A DNA stretch of 64,000 bases from Zoroaster sp. YZ-2022. Taxonomy: Eukaryota > Echinodermata > Asteroidea > Forcipulatida > Zoroasteridae. The notes beneath the pieces are model-generated. The model was not told the DNA's origin, did not search any database, and was given only the letters and a program-made list of their open reading frames with translations. Of the stretch, positions 41,801 to 53,900 are shown piece by piece. Position numbers and translations under genes: made by a program. Within the stretch, counting starts at the first letter, position 1, and each line of letters begins with the position of its first letter. The stretch is taken from contig CM055819.1 of assembly GCA_029582265.1 (NCBI GenBank), positions 33,036,967 to 33,100,966 of the forward strand. The letters run 5' to 3'.

Positions 41801-43762
41801 TTTGTGTTTAGCCTATGGTTTGCTCAGGCTATTTTACAATTTTAACAGAGTAAAATCAAATGTAGACAACAACCCGGCTGATCATTGTTTCTACAATACT
41901 GCTCCTTTAGCCCCAAGCTAAAGCTTACGGTCATGCAACAGCGAACATGAATTGAGGTTAGTAAGTTGTCTGCGGTCAAGATAAAGCAACTAACTTGAGA
42001 TTCTGCAGTCTGGTTTAACGATGTTACGTAACTCATTGACTAGTGTATATAGTATTACACTCTCTGTGCTTTAGCTGTATAAAGCTTATGGCTAATTATG
42101 GTATAATAGCTATCGTGGAGGAAGGAAAACAGTTTTTCTTCCTACAGTACAAGGCTGTATAATGTAGGGGGATGATGACGCTTGACTTGACTTATGAGTT
42201 AGGTCAGTTATCAGGAATGGTTTTCCAAGTTTCATGTTTATTTCTCTTCCTTCCTCCATGTTTCTCCACAGAATCACAAAGACAAAACAAGTACAAATAG
42301 TAGGCCTACATTTATATAATAACGCATGATCACGGTGGCGTAGGGAGGATTATCAGAGTGGGGGGGCAAACATATTTCGGAGGTAAATTTACCGACACGA
42401 AACTGAAATGAACCGACAAATTATATCAATCAGAAATACCAACAAGTGTTTTACCGATAGACACTATTTTGCCAACAAGTATGTGTGAGTGTGTGGGGCG
42501 GGGGTCGTCCTTGTACCCCTTTGGCTACCAGCGACGTAGCCACGGGGGGCCTGGGGGACGGGGGACGTGCCCCCAGGTCCCCCCCACAAAAAATCCCGAT
42601 AGTGCCACAAAAAAAAAAAAAAGTCCTGAAAAAGTCCTGGCTACGCTGTTGGCTACACCACGGATTATCTGCTCAGGATAATGTAGAAGTGATCGGCAGA
42701 TCAGAAGGGGGCCATTAAAAGCAATGACAATATAAGATCACTTATAACCAATTTAATCTTTAACATTTAAAAAAAAACTCTAGCGAACCAAAACCGAAAA
42801 GTTTTTTGCTTGAATATATATGGGGTGGGGAGGGTCTGTTTGGTAAGGACATGACTAGCTTATTTCTAAAACGCGCTCAATGGGGGATCCCCCGTTATAT
42901 AAAATGCCAAGGAGAGTCATTAGCCCGAGCATCCAAATGATGACCACCGGTTGCATGATTAGATTAGAGCACAAAACATACTTGCTATGACTAGAGCATG
43001 TAAAAAAGGTATAGATCTTTGTCATCCCGCTGCCATCTTGGTCATGTTCCATGTATGCAATAGCAGTGATGAATACTGACTCTCATTATACATAAAGGGG
43101 CCAGACTATTTTCCCTTCCAGCCTCGGTTTGGTTACATTGATGATGGCGGTACCAAGGTCTATTACCAAAGAACCCGCACGTGAGAACTTACTTTTTTGC
43201 ACCGGCATTCTCTAGACGGCTGTTTGATGTATCAAACGTAGACAAATCCTCATCAATTTTGTTTGTTCGAATCATTCGATGCTTTTTTTTCCTTCGATAT
43301 CTACATAGGTAAGGGAGAATTGTATTTTGATATTATTTCGAAATAGGCCTAAGTTCATACAGATTTCAGTTTAAGCTTTTCTTTTGAAAATTCAAACCGT
43401 GACTCACTTGTTTGATACAACATTCGACGACACACTGTTCTGATCCGATCGAGATATCCACGGACAAACAGACCTTCTCCTCTTAATGGTCGGAGCACCA
43501 TTTCCCAGACGGCTATTTGATTCATCAAACGCAGCTAGATCTGGTACTGCTTTTGCTTTGGTAAGTACGGTCTTGTTCGGACGTAGAGGCACGGGGGCCT
43601 CGAGTAATTCATCAGGGGAGTGTAGTGATAGGGGTAGAGGGTCAACCCGATTGCACCGGAATATCCGTCCCAGGCTGGAGAACAGGCTGAAGTGTCCGCT
43701 ACATGTTCGAAACAGAAACAAGAGAGGAATTTTGCACAGTTTCAATGGAACAATAACATTAC

Positions 43763-43861
<99 letters not shown>

Positions 43862-43878
43862 ATATATATCTATATATA

Positions 43879-43943
<65 letters not shown>

Positions 43944-45711
43944 TGCGTATCAAAAAAAAGGTAATCCGAATTCAGGGCGTTAATATGCCAAGGTTATTTA
44001 GTTTGACAATTTACATGTAGTGTACCAAAGAAGAGGAACTCCTCAGCTTTCCATTGATACCTGTATCGATCCATTTCTGTCACACATGGCCGAGTACATT
44101 GTTATTGAAAATGGCAAATTCAAATCGCATTTTTGCAAGTTTGGGTAATCAGTTCAAGGCAGTCTGAAATGGACGCATCACTTGACTGCCTAGATGATTA
44201 TGTAAGATTTTTAAGCTGGTGCGGTAATCGTCTGTTACGACATCCTTTTCTTCAAGTTGGGTATTTAAGAAGGGCCTGGGTTTAGGTTAGGGACAGGTAA
44301 TTGGAAAGATGGTACAACTAACGACTGAACAGCGAGTTTTCGTGATTACAACATTTCACCAAACTCACAGTTTGCAGCAAACTCGCAATGCTTTCAGGGA
44401 ACGTTTCCCAGAACGGGAGCCCCCAGCAGCCAAAACCATCTGGGCGAATGTTAGAAAATATCAAGAGTATGGCACTAGCCTCAACCGCAACAAGGGGAAT
44501 TCTGGCAGGAGGCGCACCGGGCGATCAGAAGGAACATTGCAGCAGTAAGGCAGCAACTTTTGGAGCATCCTAGGGACACCAGCGGAAGGCGAAATGGCTG
44601 AGATTGCCTTCGGCGACATTCAACAGAATCACGAGATTGGACCTCCACCAGCATCCATATCGGATTCACATCCGACATCAACTTACGCCAGGAGATTTTG
44701 CTAGAAGGCTGGCGTTTGCCAGATGGGTGATAGCCCGTACCGAGAGAGATGTAAATTTTCTGCGGAATCTCGTAATCGGCGACGAAGCTGCTTTCTCCAT
44801 GAACGGCAAGGTCAATACGCATAATGTTCTTGAATATGCACCAGCAAGACACCCCCCAGAATTCAATTTTGAGGTTAACATGAGTCGACAAAAGTGGACT
44901 GTTTGGTTAGGACTTTGTGGAAGTGGTCAGCTGATCGGACCGTTTTTCTTTCAAAGGAATGTCAATGGTAACATGTATCTGCAGATGCTCAATGATAACG
45001 TTTTACCGCAGCTGCAGGAACACTTTGAGCGACAGGTTCGTGGGGTCTTCAGACAACTCTGGTGGGCCCAAGATGGCGCCCCAGCACATCGCCTTATCGC
45101 CGTCCGAGATCGTCTGAGGGAACTCTTTGGCGAACGAGTCATCGCCGTCAACCATGAGGTGGAATGGCCACCAAGATCACCTGACCTCACACCATGTGAC
45201 TATTTCCTTTGGGGACATTTGAAGAACAAGGTGTTTGCAACTCCTCCCCGTGATCTTGATGAATTGCAGGGCCGTATTCGAAATGAAGTGGATGCTTTAC
45301 GCAATAATCCGGCTATGGTGAGACGAGCAGTGCAGGACATGCTCCGTCGCTGTCAGCTTTGTGTCGAAAGGGAGGTGGACATGTTGAAGGTGTGGGTGCA
45401 TAAAGGGCAATGTTAGAAGAGATTCTTCTTGAATAATGTCCAGTCATTCCTAAAGAAAATCTGGTTTATCATACTGACTTTCACTAATTATCCTGCCTTG
45501 CACTGATTACCCAAACTTGCAAAAATGCGATTTGAATTTGTCATTTTCAATAACAATGTACTCGGTCATGTGTGACAGCAATGGGTCAATAAAGGTATCA
45601 ATGGAAAGCTGAGGAGTTCCTCTTCTTTGGTACACTACATGTAAATTGTCAAACTAAATAACCTTGGCATATTAACCCCCTGAATTCGGATTACCTTTTT
45701 TTTGATACGCA

Positions 45712-45750
<39 letters not shown>

Positions 45751-47311
45751 ACTGGCTCTGGCAAAACCCTAAAACTTGGACCCAATTTTCAAAAGTGAGA
45801 TTTTGGTATAGTTTGATTCTCTAGATATTCCTTTTTCATTTGAAAAACCAGATTTTTAGAAATCAGAAAAAAAATTCACTGATCTACAACTCAACGGCAG
45901 TCCGTTGTTCTTTATGCGCGTGCGCACCAAAAACGTTAGCCGCGCTAGCATTTCAAATTGACGCATGCGTAGTGGTTCCCCCGTTTTCGGGGGGAGAGAT
46001 TATACGAAGTTCCCAACACTGTTTGATAGCGGTTCGTGTGTGTGTGGTAGCGGTTCGTGATTGTAGCATTCACGTAGCGCCGTCGGATCGTGTGCCAAAA
46101 ACATACAAACAAAAGTTTTGAACCAAGACTAGACCCCGCCCTGTGATGTATCGTAAGTGCAGCCTATACCTGTTGTTATTGGACGTCGTGATGAGAGTGG
46201 GTTTACTCCAAGCATCAGGCCTTGGCACCTTGGTTCCTCCACAACCATTACTCCGCAACGGCCCGCCCTCTGGTGAGTCTGCACGGTCAGACTGATGAGT
46301 GGCCGTGGACGACGAGCTTTGCATTGACGGTACCTCAGCATCGTGTTGCATCCTGTTAATGTCATTAGTTAGTATAAAAGAATGTGAAGACCAAACTAGA
46401 CAAAAAGACCTTTTCAGTGTCACAAACTCAAACATTTTTTGCGATATATATAGGCCTATGTGTTTTTTGTTATCAACCCTCCTAGGACGTTTGGTTAAAG
46501 CTTAAATCCACGGACATGTGGCTAGACATTATACGTAGCTACGTTCTTTAATTATAGGTTAATTAAGATAACGAGGGACTGTTTGGTTATATTTTCTGTG
46601 TTTCTCGAGACCTATATTAAGACTGTATCTTGTATGTTTTTACCTAAGTTAAGGCTTTGTGAAAAAATGGATTAGGCCTATGTAATCCTATGGCCATGGC
46701 GGCCTACTAACATTAGCATACATATACAGCCATAGGATTCAAGTCACATCTATTCCCATAAACTTAACGAGACTGTTAATAAATATCAAAGCTAATTCAC
46801 AAAACATTACAATTGTGTGACGAAATGCATTCAGAGAAATGGGGCCTTCTACATCATTGCCTGATTATCAAGAAACAATGCACTGACAAGAAAAACGAAT
46901 ACAAACAGAAAACGGACATAAATGAACAAAAACATTTACAGAGTATAGTCTGATCAAAAAGATACATCAGCAAAATGCAAACAGACAGACTGTACAAAAA
47001 ATAACTGACAAAAGAAAGAATGTTAACAAAATATGAGATCTGATCTACATCTTCTCTCGAAGACAATCAGGGCACACTGATTAGAATGCCAAATTAAACC
47101 AAAAATATTTTCAGAAACATCAATTTCTCAAGACAGATTTTATTTACCCGTTTTCTATACGGACCATCCAGTTCAAAACAAAACAATTACACCTTTGTTG
47201 TGTACTTTAAGCTCGTTGGATTAAATAGAAAGTGAGAGAACATGCTTACCTCAGTCTCATCGTGAAGTTCCCCGCAACTTCAGAAATCTTCTTCTGGTTG
47301 AAACAATTCAT
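38839..47311 (-). CDS. Divergent protein kinase with disordered N-terminal region
   Basis: Seven exons join in phase at GT-AG sites: 47250-47311 (ATG), 46170-46352, 43408-43686, 43193-43300, 41434-41776, 39934-40007 and 38839-39763. They give 657 aa. The whole kinase domain (about 389-635) is in the last exon: glycine loop GRGQSG at 392-397, VAVK lysine 417, helix-C Glu434, HCD (not HRD) with Asp513, Asn518, DLG (not DFG) with Asp540, PAE at 574-576 and a final RP arginine at 624. All catalytic residues are kept, so activity is plausible despite the changed HRD and DFG. The first 350 residues are polar and look disordered. A short motif, DL-x2-FD-x-SNSRL, occurs once in exon 3 and once in exon 4. 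Exon 3 has two in-phase acceptors 12 bp apart (43686, 43674). I do not recognise the kinase family. A transposon sits in intron 2. The joins rest on splice phase alone, strongest for the last three exons. Confidence 0.72.
40966..41163. mobile_element. Miniature inverted-repeat element in a kinase intron
   Basis: AATAAGGTTTATCGCTAATA at the left is answered by TTTGCAATAAACCTTATCC at the right, with further pairing of GCGGCTGCAAGGA and GCGGCAGTTGC. Length is about 198 bp, non-coding. Confidence 0.65.
41200..41360 (-). mobile_element. Dispersed repeat D, copy without SINE
   Basis: AACACTGTCAAACCTTATGT, then GTCAAAATGAGTTGACC and ATTGTTGAGGGTGGTCAGAA, match 62880-63470 in reverse orientation. 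The other copy is split by a SINE at the point corresponding to about 41247, so this one serves as the empty site. Confidence 0.65.
42531..42656. mobile_element. Small inverted-repeat element
   Basis: GGCTACCAGCGACGTAGCCA at the left and TGGCTACGCTGTTGGCTAC at the right form inverted ends around C- and A-rich sequence; about 126 bp. Confidence 0.5.
43767..43940. repeat. (TA)n microsatellite split by a transposon
   Basis: About 174 bp of TA repeat with three TATATATC interruptions near 43860-43880. It continues at 45715-45745 on the other side of the mariner-type element, which inserted into it. Confidence 0.95.
43941..45714 (+). mobile_element. mariner/Tc1-type DNA transposon with about 215-bp inverted ends
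   Basis: The ends CAGTGCGTATCAAAAAAAAG (43941) and its reverse complement (to 45714) extend as inverted repeats of about 215 bp with only around a dozen mismatches. The target is TA inside a TA microsatellite. The interior holds one transposase with frameshifts. Small divergence between the ends suggests recent insertion. It lies in the second intron of the kinase gene, in the opposite orientation. Confidence 0.93.
44309..45416 (+). pseudogene. Transposase of the mariner/Tc1-type element, frameshifted
   Basis: The first frame (44309-44548, ATG start) encodes an N-terminal helix-turn-helix DNA-binding region. Homology then continues through a middle frame (about 44533-44610) and a third (to the stop at 45416), so two frameshifts break it. 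The catalytic part shows the triad as [15 protein letters not shown] and [11 protein letters not shown] count 41 residues between the second and third Asp, which would be a DD41D type rather than classical DD34D mariner. Family length (about 350 aa) fits once the breaks are ignored. It is inactive as it stands. Confidence 0.85.
45895..46130 (+). mobile_element. Single arm of the family E foldback element
   Basis: The sequence from GCAGTCCGTTGTTC through GCTAGCATTTCAAATTGACG to TTTTGAACCAAGACT matches 49376-49617, the right arm of the larger foldback. Only one arm is present. It stops 40 bp from a kinase exon donor. Confidence 0.7.
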
Positions 47312-48162
47312 TGTTTCAATTTTTTTTTTTTTTATCTCTTTGAAAGCTTCAAAATAATCTCATAAACGAGCGCATAATTATAATATCGATGTGAACTCAT
47401 TGAACACAACATGTAAACTGACCGGATTTATTGATGTTTTGTGATTGCGAGGTAACAGTGGCAAACATCGAATAGAGAGTGGGAATAATTGGTGAGTTAT
47501 GATGTCACAATTTGTAACGCGCGCGTACAATGCCCGGTTGCATTACGTCATATGTGTGACGCAAGCGTCTTGGTCTTTCGGGCGTGGTAAGGAGGCGCGC
47601 CTGATACGCGTACGCGCGCGTAATCAACACTAATGTATGTTATTGGTCGAGTCATTGCTGCGAAATCAAAGTTGGATGCCTTTTGGGGATTCAAATTAAA
47701 TTTTAAATCAATGCAAAACAAAAGCATTATCGAAGATGAAATAAACGAATAAAACGAATATAAAACATAACGATTTTCATGAGAAACATCGTATAACCAT
47801 TTGGACACAACAGGCAATATTTCTCTCTTTGCTTACTGGAATAATCCAACACTATTAAACGAGTCTCCATCTAATTCAATTATAGATGCGAATTCCCAAA
47901 ACCCTTCATTCGTAGTTAATATAAGATGACAATGGGCTCGTTTACTGAGCTCCAAAAATCTCAAAGAGAAAAAAAATCCTTAAGAAACATTTTTGAGGAT
48001 CCAGTCACATTTATTTATGAATTTCTTGCGTCAGTATTATTAATTAATTTATTTTTGTCCTTCACCAACGTATTGTGTGGCGGAAAAATTATGAATTACA
48101 TTAATAAATGTAAATGGCGGTACCCGCTGTTATATATATACCGGTACTAGCTATCATGTTAT

Positions 48163-48310
48163 CATCCGGCAAGCACGATGGTAGAGAGATTAAGACGTCT
48201 GCACATAAAAAGCAGGAAGTCTGAATCCTGCCCAAGTCGCCTGTGAAGATATTCCCTCCACAGACACTCGGAAAGCACGCCGTAAAGAAAGTGTAAGGGC
48301 AATAAATCAA
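48163..48310 (+). mobile_element. tRNA-related SINE (family 3)
   Basis: GATGGTAGAGAGATTAAGAC, GAATCCTGCCCAAGTCGCC, CACTCGGAAAGCAC and a GTAAGGGCAATAAATCAAAT tail match the copy around 57741-58285. Confidence 0.55.
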
Positions 48311-48947
48311 ATCATAAAGACTAGTACAACAAAATTACTTGGTAAATATTATTGTAGGATGAATGTTCCTATCATAGTTAGGGTGATATGATCTCTCTTT
48401 CTCTCTCTCAATAAATGGATTATTGACAACAAATTGATCACAGACAACTACAACTACAATTCAAGGAAAACATACATTTTTAATGTATCCACAACGAAAT
48501 TTAATAATAAATTTACCATTTAAGTACATTTTTCAAAGGTTCTAGAAAATGTTTGGTATATATTTTACACAGGAAAGAAAAGGCATTTATTCTTTTTACC
48601 TCATATAAAAATACATGTGTGGATGTAATCGTCACAAAATGCTGTCAGATTACAAACAAAGCTACTACCTACTCCTCAAATGTTATATTCCTTTACAAGG
48701 TGAGGGGATTAAAATGGCCATATTGGGTCCCACGATGGGATTATATATATCCAACTTTCGATAATTATATTCTTGCTGCATAATCATTTCTGCTAGAATA
48801 AATGAATGACAATTCTTGGGTTGTGACTTTGAAATTCTTACTTAGCTTATAGGGCAACAGGAATATCTTCAAGCTTGGTTTTTAAATCGTGCTGAAAATG
48901 TCTGAATGTGGAGGGAGTTTTAAACACCACTGAATAGTGGTGTTTAA

Positions 48948-49617
48948 ACACAGTCTTGGTTCAAAACACGATCCCACGGCGCTACACGAATGCTACCATT
49001 GGCGGTTCCAGGGGGGCTAAGGGGGCTGTACCCCCCCTAAAATCGTTTTTAAAAAAAGATAAAAAAAGAAAAAAAATGAGAGAGAGCGGGGAGGGGAGGG
49101 GAAGGGAGGGGAGAACGCACTCCCATTCCCTCACTGTGCTTTGTTTTTCTCTCCCTTTGATTATTTCATTGTAATTTTTGTAGTACTGAAAAATAATTGT
49201 TTTTGATTCTCAGCCCCCCCCTAAAAAATGTTCTGGATCCGCCCATGGTTACAGTCACGAACCGCTACCACACACACGAACTGCTATCAAACACAGTCTT
49301 GGGAACTTCGTAGAATCTCCCCCTGAAAACCGGGGCGAAACCACTACGCATGCGTGTTCACTGATCGATAACTTCACAGCAGTCCATTGTTGTTTATACG
49401 TGTGAGCACCAAAAATGTTGGCCGTGCTAGCATTTCAAATTGACGCATGCATAGTGGTCCCCCCGTTTTCGGGGAGGGGCGAAGGAGATTATACAAAGTT
49501 CCCAAGACTGTGTTTGAATAGCGGTTCATGTGTGAGAGCGGCTCGTGATTGTAGCGTTCGTGTAGGGTCGTCTGATTGTGTATCAAAAACATACAAACAC
49601 AGTCTTGAACCAAGACT
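48948..49617. mobile_element. Foldback element, family E, with nested insertion
   Basis: The left arm (CACAGTCTTGGTTCAAAACA) and right arm (to TCTTGAACCAAGACT) are inverted copies, and the second halves of the arms (49245-49345 against 49430-49560) also pair. A separate C/G-run element (about 49000-49245) interrupts the left arm. A one-armed relative lies at 45895-46130. Confidence 0.7.
49000..49245. mobile_element. Nested element with GGCGG ends and C runs
   Basis: ATTGGCGGTTCCAGGGGGGC at the left faces CAGCCCCCCCCT and GGATCCGCCCAT at the right. The foldback arm sequence resumes on either side. Confidence 0.55.
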
Positions 49618-49643
49618 ACTGAATAGCCTAAACCTAGTGGTCC

Positions 49644-49866
49644 TTAAAGGGACAGTACAATCACGATCACAGGAGACTTTCAACAGGGCATGGAATCAGT
49701 GTCCTATTAAATTTAAGATGAACACAGTGACTGAAAATTACTGGCTCATTTATGCAGCAGCAACGGTAATATGACCTCATCATGTGGAATATTATTTTCA
49801 GTCACTAATCTAAAACTAGCACTCCGATTCCATGCCCCGTTGATCGTGACAATACTGTCCCTTTAA
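49644..49866. mobile_element. TTAA foldback element, family A
   Basis: TTAA at 49644-49647 and 49863-49866; arms AGGGACAGTACAATCACGAT and GATCGTGACAATACTGTCCC. Confidence 0.88.
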
Positions 49867-50919
49867 AAGTTGAATTGCCCGAGTTTTTTTTGTTATTTTA
49901 GGGGCAATTTTAAGAAATTTTATTTTTCAACGGAACACTGCTATTTTACTTCTCCAAATAATCACAAGAAGCATGTTTTTACAGTAAATATGTCCCAAAA
50001 TGAATTTATTGTGGGTCATGTCATAAATTAATTTGGGCACGTAATTACTGTTATACTGAGCTTCAGACAACTATTTGGTGAAATATCTCACTACCGAGTA
50101 CCCGTTTTCATTTCTAAAAGGATTGAAAATGTCCTCATGAAAACCAACAATATCAGTACAACAGCGATAAATACGGGCAATACATCTTTGAAATAAAACT
50201 ATACTTGCTGTACAGGATACTGTCAAGGCATGTGATAGTAGGTACACGTGTCAGCATGGCCCTCAAACCCTAATCAGTACGTTTTATTTCCTAAATAGAA
50301 TCTGAACAAAACCCATGTCAAATAAGTTACCAGGAATATGCCAAATTCCATTATTTAACAGGAAAGAATTTGGAGACTTTCAACTAGTTACATTAATCAA
50401 TAATCAGTAATAATCAGCTCAGATATTTTTTTAAAATAATAACTTGTTCTGACTGAACTGCACTTAATCCAATTTATCGAAATAGTGACGTTTCCTTGGG
50501 GATTGGGTTAAAGAATGACAAAAGTCTTCCAATAAGTTTGTATATATTTTTACAATAATGTACCTTGCTTTAAGTATAAAGTTGTTTCACTACTGAGCAA
50601 AATTTGGCCATTGTTAAAAAAGGGACAATTGTTGCATAGCTTCAATTTGCCACAGCCCTGTAATCTGAGATTTGATTGGTCAAAGATGCAATGGATTGTC
50701 TCTGCTGACCAATAGGGTCTTCCGTTTCACACAAACATTTACAACAGTAGACATAGTTCAGACATGGCATTCCAAAATACTATAGTACAAAAACACCTTA
50801 TGGTTTGCTCATTCTGAAAGTCTATTGGCTCCATTCCATCTCTAGTCAACCAATCGTGTCACTTGTTAGATAATGTCAATCCTTGCAGTCATTATTCCCA
50901 AAGTCTGATTGGTTCTTGC

Positions 50920-53900
50920 TCATTCTAGGATGTCGTCTTCCTGAGAGGCCCTTGCTAAGTTCCTTGCCAGGGCGAGTTTGAGAAGCTCAATTTTTTCCGT
51001 CTCAAGTTCCTGTTGTCCCTGAAATTAAACAACAAAAAATAACAACATAAGAGAACAGTTTGTAAAGGGGAAAAATTAACTCTTCAAAAGGGTCTTACAC
51101 AACTGAAGTGAATCGACATGTTACATAATACAAAATAACTCATTATACATTACAGAGACCACATTCACAAAGTCATACAGCAAGATGAAGTGCCGTTGGA
51201 AGTGCCGAAGCTACTAGATCCTGGGTGCATTTTAACCCAAGAGGGCTTATATGTGCACGGTACAGAGAATACTCTGTGTTTCAGAGAATACGTGTTGTTT
51301 CATTCAATTTCAGTAATAGTCAAACTCATATTGCTGTTATAATTCCTTTATACATCATGTATACATCACAAACCCATTATATACTCATCACATACCCATC
51401 ACATACCCATCACATACCCATCACATACCCATCACATACCCATCACATACCCATCACATACCCATCACATACCCATCACATACCCATCACATACCCATCA
51501 CATACATACCACATACACATCATATACACATCATATACCCATCATATCATATATACATCATAATAATATTTAGATTTATAAAGTGCCTCATGTTGCAACA
51601 ATCCCAAAGCACTGTAACATGATCAAAAAGTTCAAAACCATCAACAAACTAAACGACAAGCATCATATATACAAGATATAAACACCATATATACACAATA
51701 AATTCTCTTCAATACGTACCTTACTCTTACGTGAAGCTGACTCTGATTTCAGATAATCTTCTGAGACATACCACTGTGTCAGCTCATTCAGACAGTGTAA
51801 TAACTCATAGGTCTGTTGACTACTGAATATCAGATCATCTAACTCTAGTAGCGGAAGGACATCCGTCAGTAATATCAGCCAGAAACTGAAGGAGATCGAG
51901 AAACAAATACAAATAAATTATTTGGTAAAATAAATTATAATACAATCCTTTTATTGCTCAAACCAGAATATCTCTGAATTCAGCATTTTCAATTTCCTGG
52001 CATTACATATATAAATACAATTTGTGTCCTACCTATAATGGGAACATGTTAGTTTATACTTTGCCCAAAATGAAAATTGTTGACTATCTGCCTAACTGAT
52101 TGAAATGCTATGATAATTGTGCAGTTAAAATCAGGTCCGACTAATACCTCATTTGGCAAGTGTTCTATTATTTACCAAGACTGAGACAGCGAGGTATATT
52201 TTTACCAATATTATTTTACCCCTTCACCAGACAGTTCTTAGTTTTTCGCCATCATATATCCATGTCAATTATATAAAAGAACCATTAAATAAAATTTTTG
52301 CAGACCAAAAGATTTCTGAAATAATTTAAAAAAAATCAATAAACGATTTGTTGAAGTCAAAGATTTGAAGACGAAGATGTTACCTTTTGGGAGCCAACTT
52401 AGCAGTGAGGAGAGACAACAAGAGACCAGCAGCCTCATGGAATTCACCGTGTTCATACAACTTATGAAACTCACGATACTTGCCTAGTAAATAATTCATA
52501 GGATCAGTTAGTATCATAGGAAAATTCTGATGAAGAGATAATATCCAGTACAGGACACGCTCTTGGATATTTCTATCTATAAATGCATTCATACTTTATA
52601 AGAATCAAGGGGATGTATAAAAACCAACCTGTGAAAGTTTCAGTTCATTTAAAGGGGCAGTCTCGTCACGATCAACAGGACATGGAATCGGAGTGCTTTT
52701 TTTTTTATTAACTCAGTGACTGAAAATAATACCCCACATGATAAGGTCATATTACCGCTGCTGCTGCATAAATGAGCCAGTAATTTGCAGTCACTGTGTT
52801 CATCTTAAACAAGGACATTGATTCCATGCCCTATTGAAAGAATGCTCTGATTGTGACGATACTGCCCCTTTAATTGTGTAGTTAACCGGAAATAAAGTGA
52901 AAAATGCATTCAGATTGTTTGTATTCATTTCATTCGGATCAAATGTGATTTTCTACAAACATTTCAAGAAAAATTAAACATGAAAACCATTAGTTAGAAG
53001 CATCATGTAATGAATTATTCAACATAGGAACAACTAACAGCATGAACTACATTAAAGGGAGGGTATAGCCTTGGTAATGTTGGCAGAACTGCTTCTAGGA
53101 ATATGCTTCTCTTTGAATCAAGATATACATTGAAGGGAAGGTACAACATTGGTAATGTTGGCAAAACTGCTTCTACGAGTATGTTTACTCTCTTTGAATC
53201 AAGATATACATTGAAGGGAAGGTACAACATTGGTAATGTATGGCAGAACTGCTTCTATGAGTATGCTTACTCTCTTTGAATCAAGATATACATTGAAGGG
53301 AAGGTACAACATTGGTAATGGTGGCAAAACTGCTTCTATGAGTACGCTTACTCTCTTTGAATCAAGATATAGATTGAAGGGAAGGTACAACATTGGTAAT
53401 GTATGGCAGAACTGCTTCTATGAGTACGCTTACTCTCTTTGAATCAAGATATACATTGAAGGGAAGTTGCAACATTGGTAATGTTGGCCAAACTGCTTCT
53501 ATGAGTACGCCTACTCTCTTTGAATCGAGATATACATTGAAGGGAAGGTACAACATTGGTAATGGTGGCAAAACTGCTTCTATGAGTAAGCTTACTCTCT
53601 TTGAATCAAGATATACATTGAAGGGAAGGTGCAACATTGGTAATGTTGGCAAAACTGCTTCTATGAGTATGCTTACTCTCTTTGAATCAAGATATACATT
53701 GAAGGGAAGGTGCAACATTGGTAATGGTGGCCAAACTGCATCTATGAGTAAGCTTACTCTCTTTGAATCAAGATATACATTAAAGGGAAGGTACAACATT
53801 GGTAATGTTGGCCAAACTGCTTCTTTGAGTATGCTTACTCTCTTTGAATCGAGATATACATTAAAGGGCAGATACAACATTGGTAATGTTGGCCAAACTG

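Larger units (their letters stand above)
47312..50919. other. Gene-free interval between kinase and NUP85
   Basis: This holds the upstream region of the kinase gene and the downstream region of NUP85. Recognised contents are a SINE-like copy (48163), a large foldback with a nested insertion (48948) and a family A element (49644). The rest is AT-rich with no supported gene. Confidence 0.55.

Noticed and set aside
43486..43983. Frame of 165 codons ending in Tyr-Ile repeats
   Set aside because: It is the reverse strand of a kinase exon running into a TA microsatellite.
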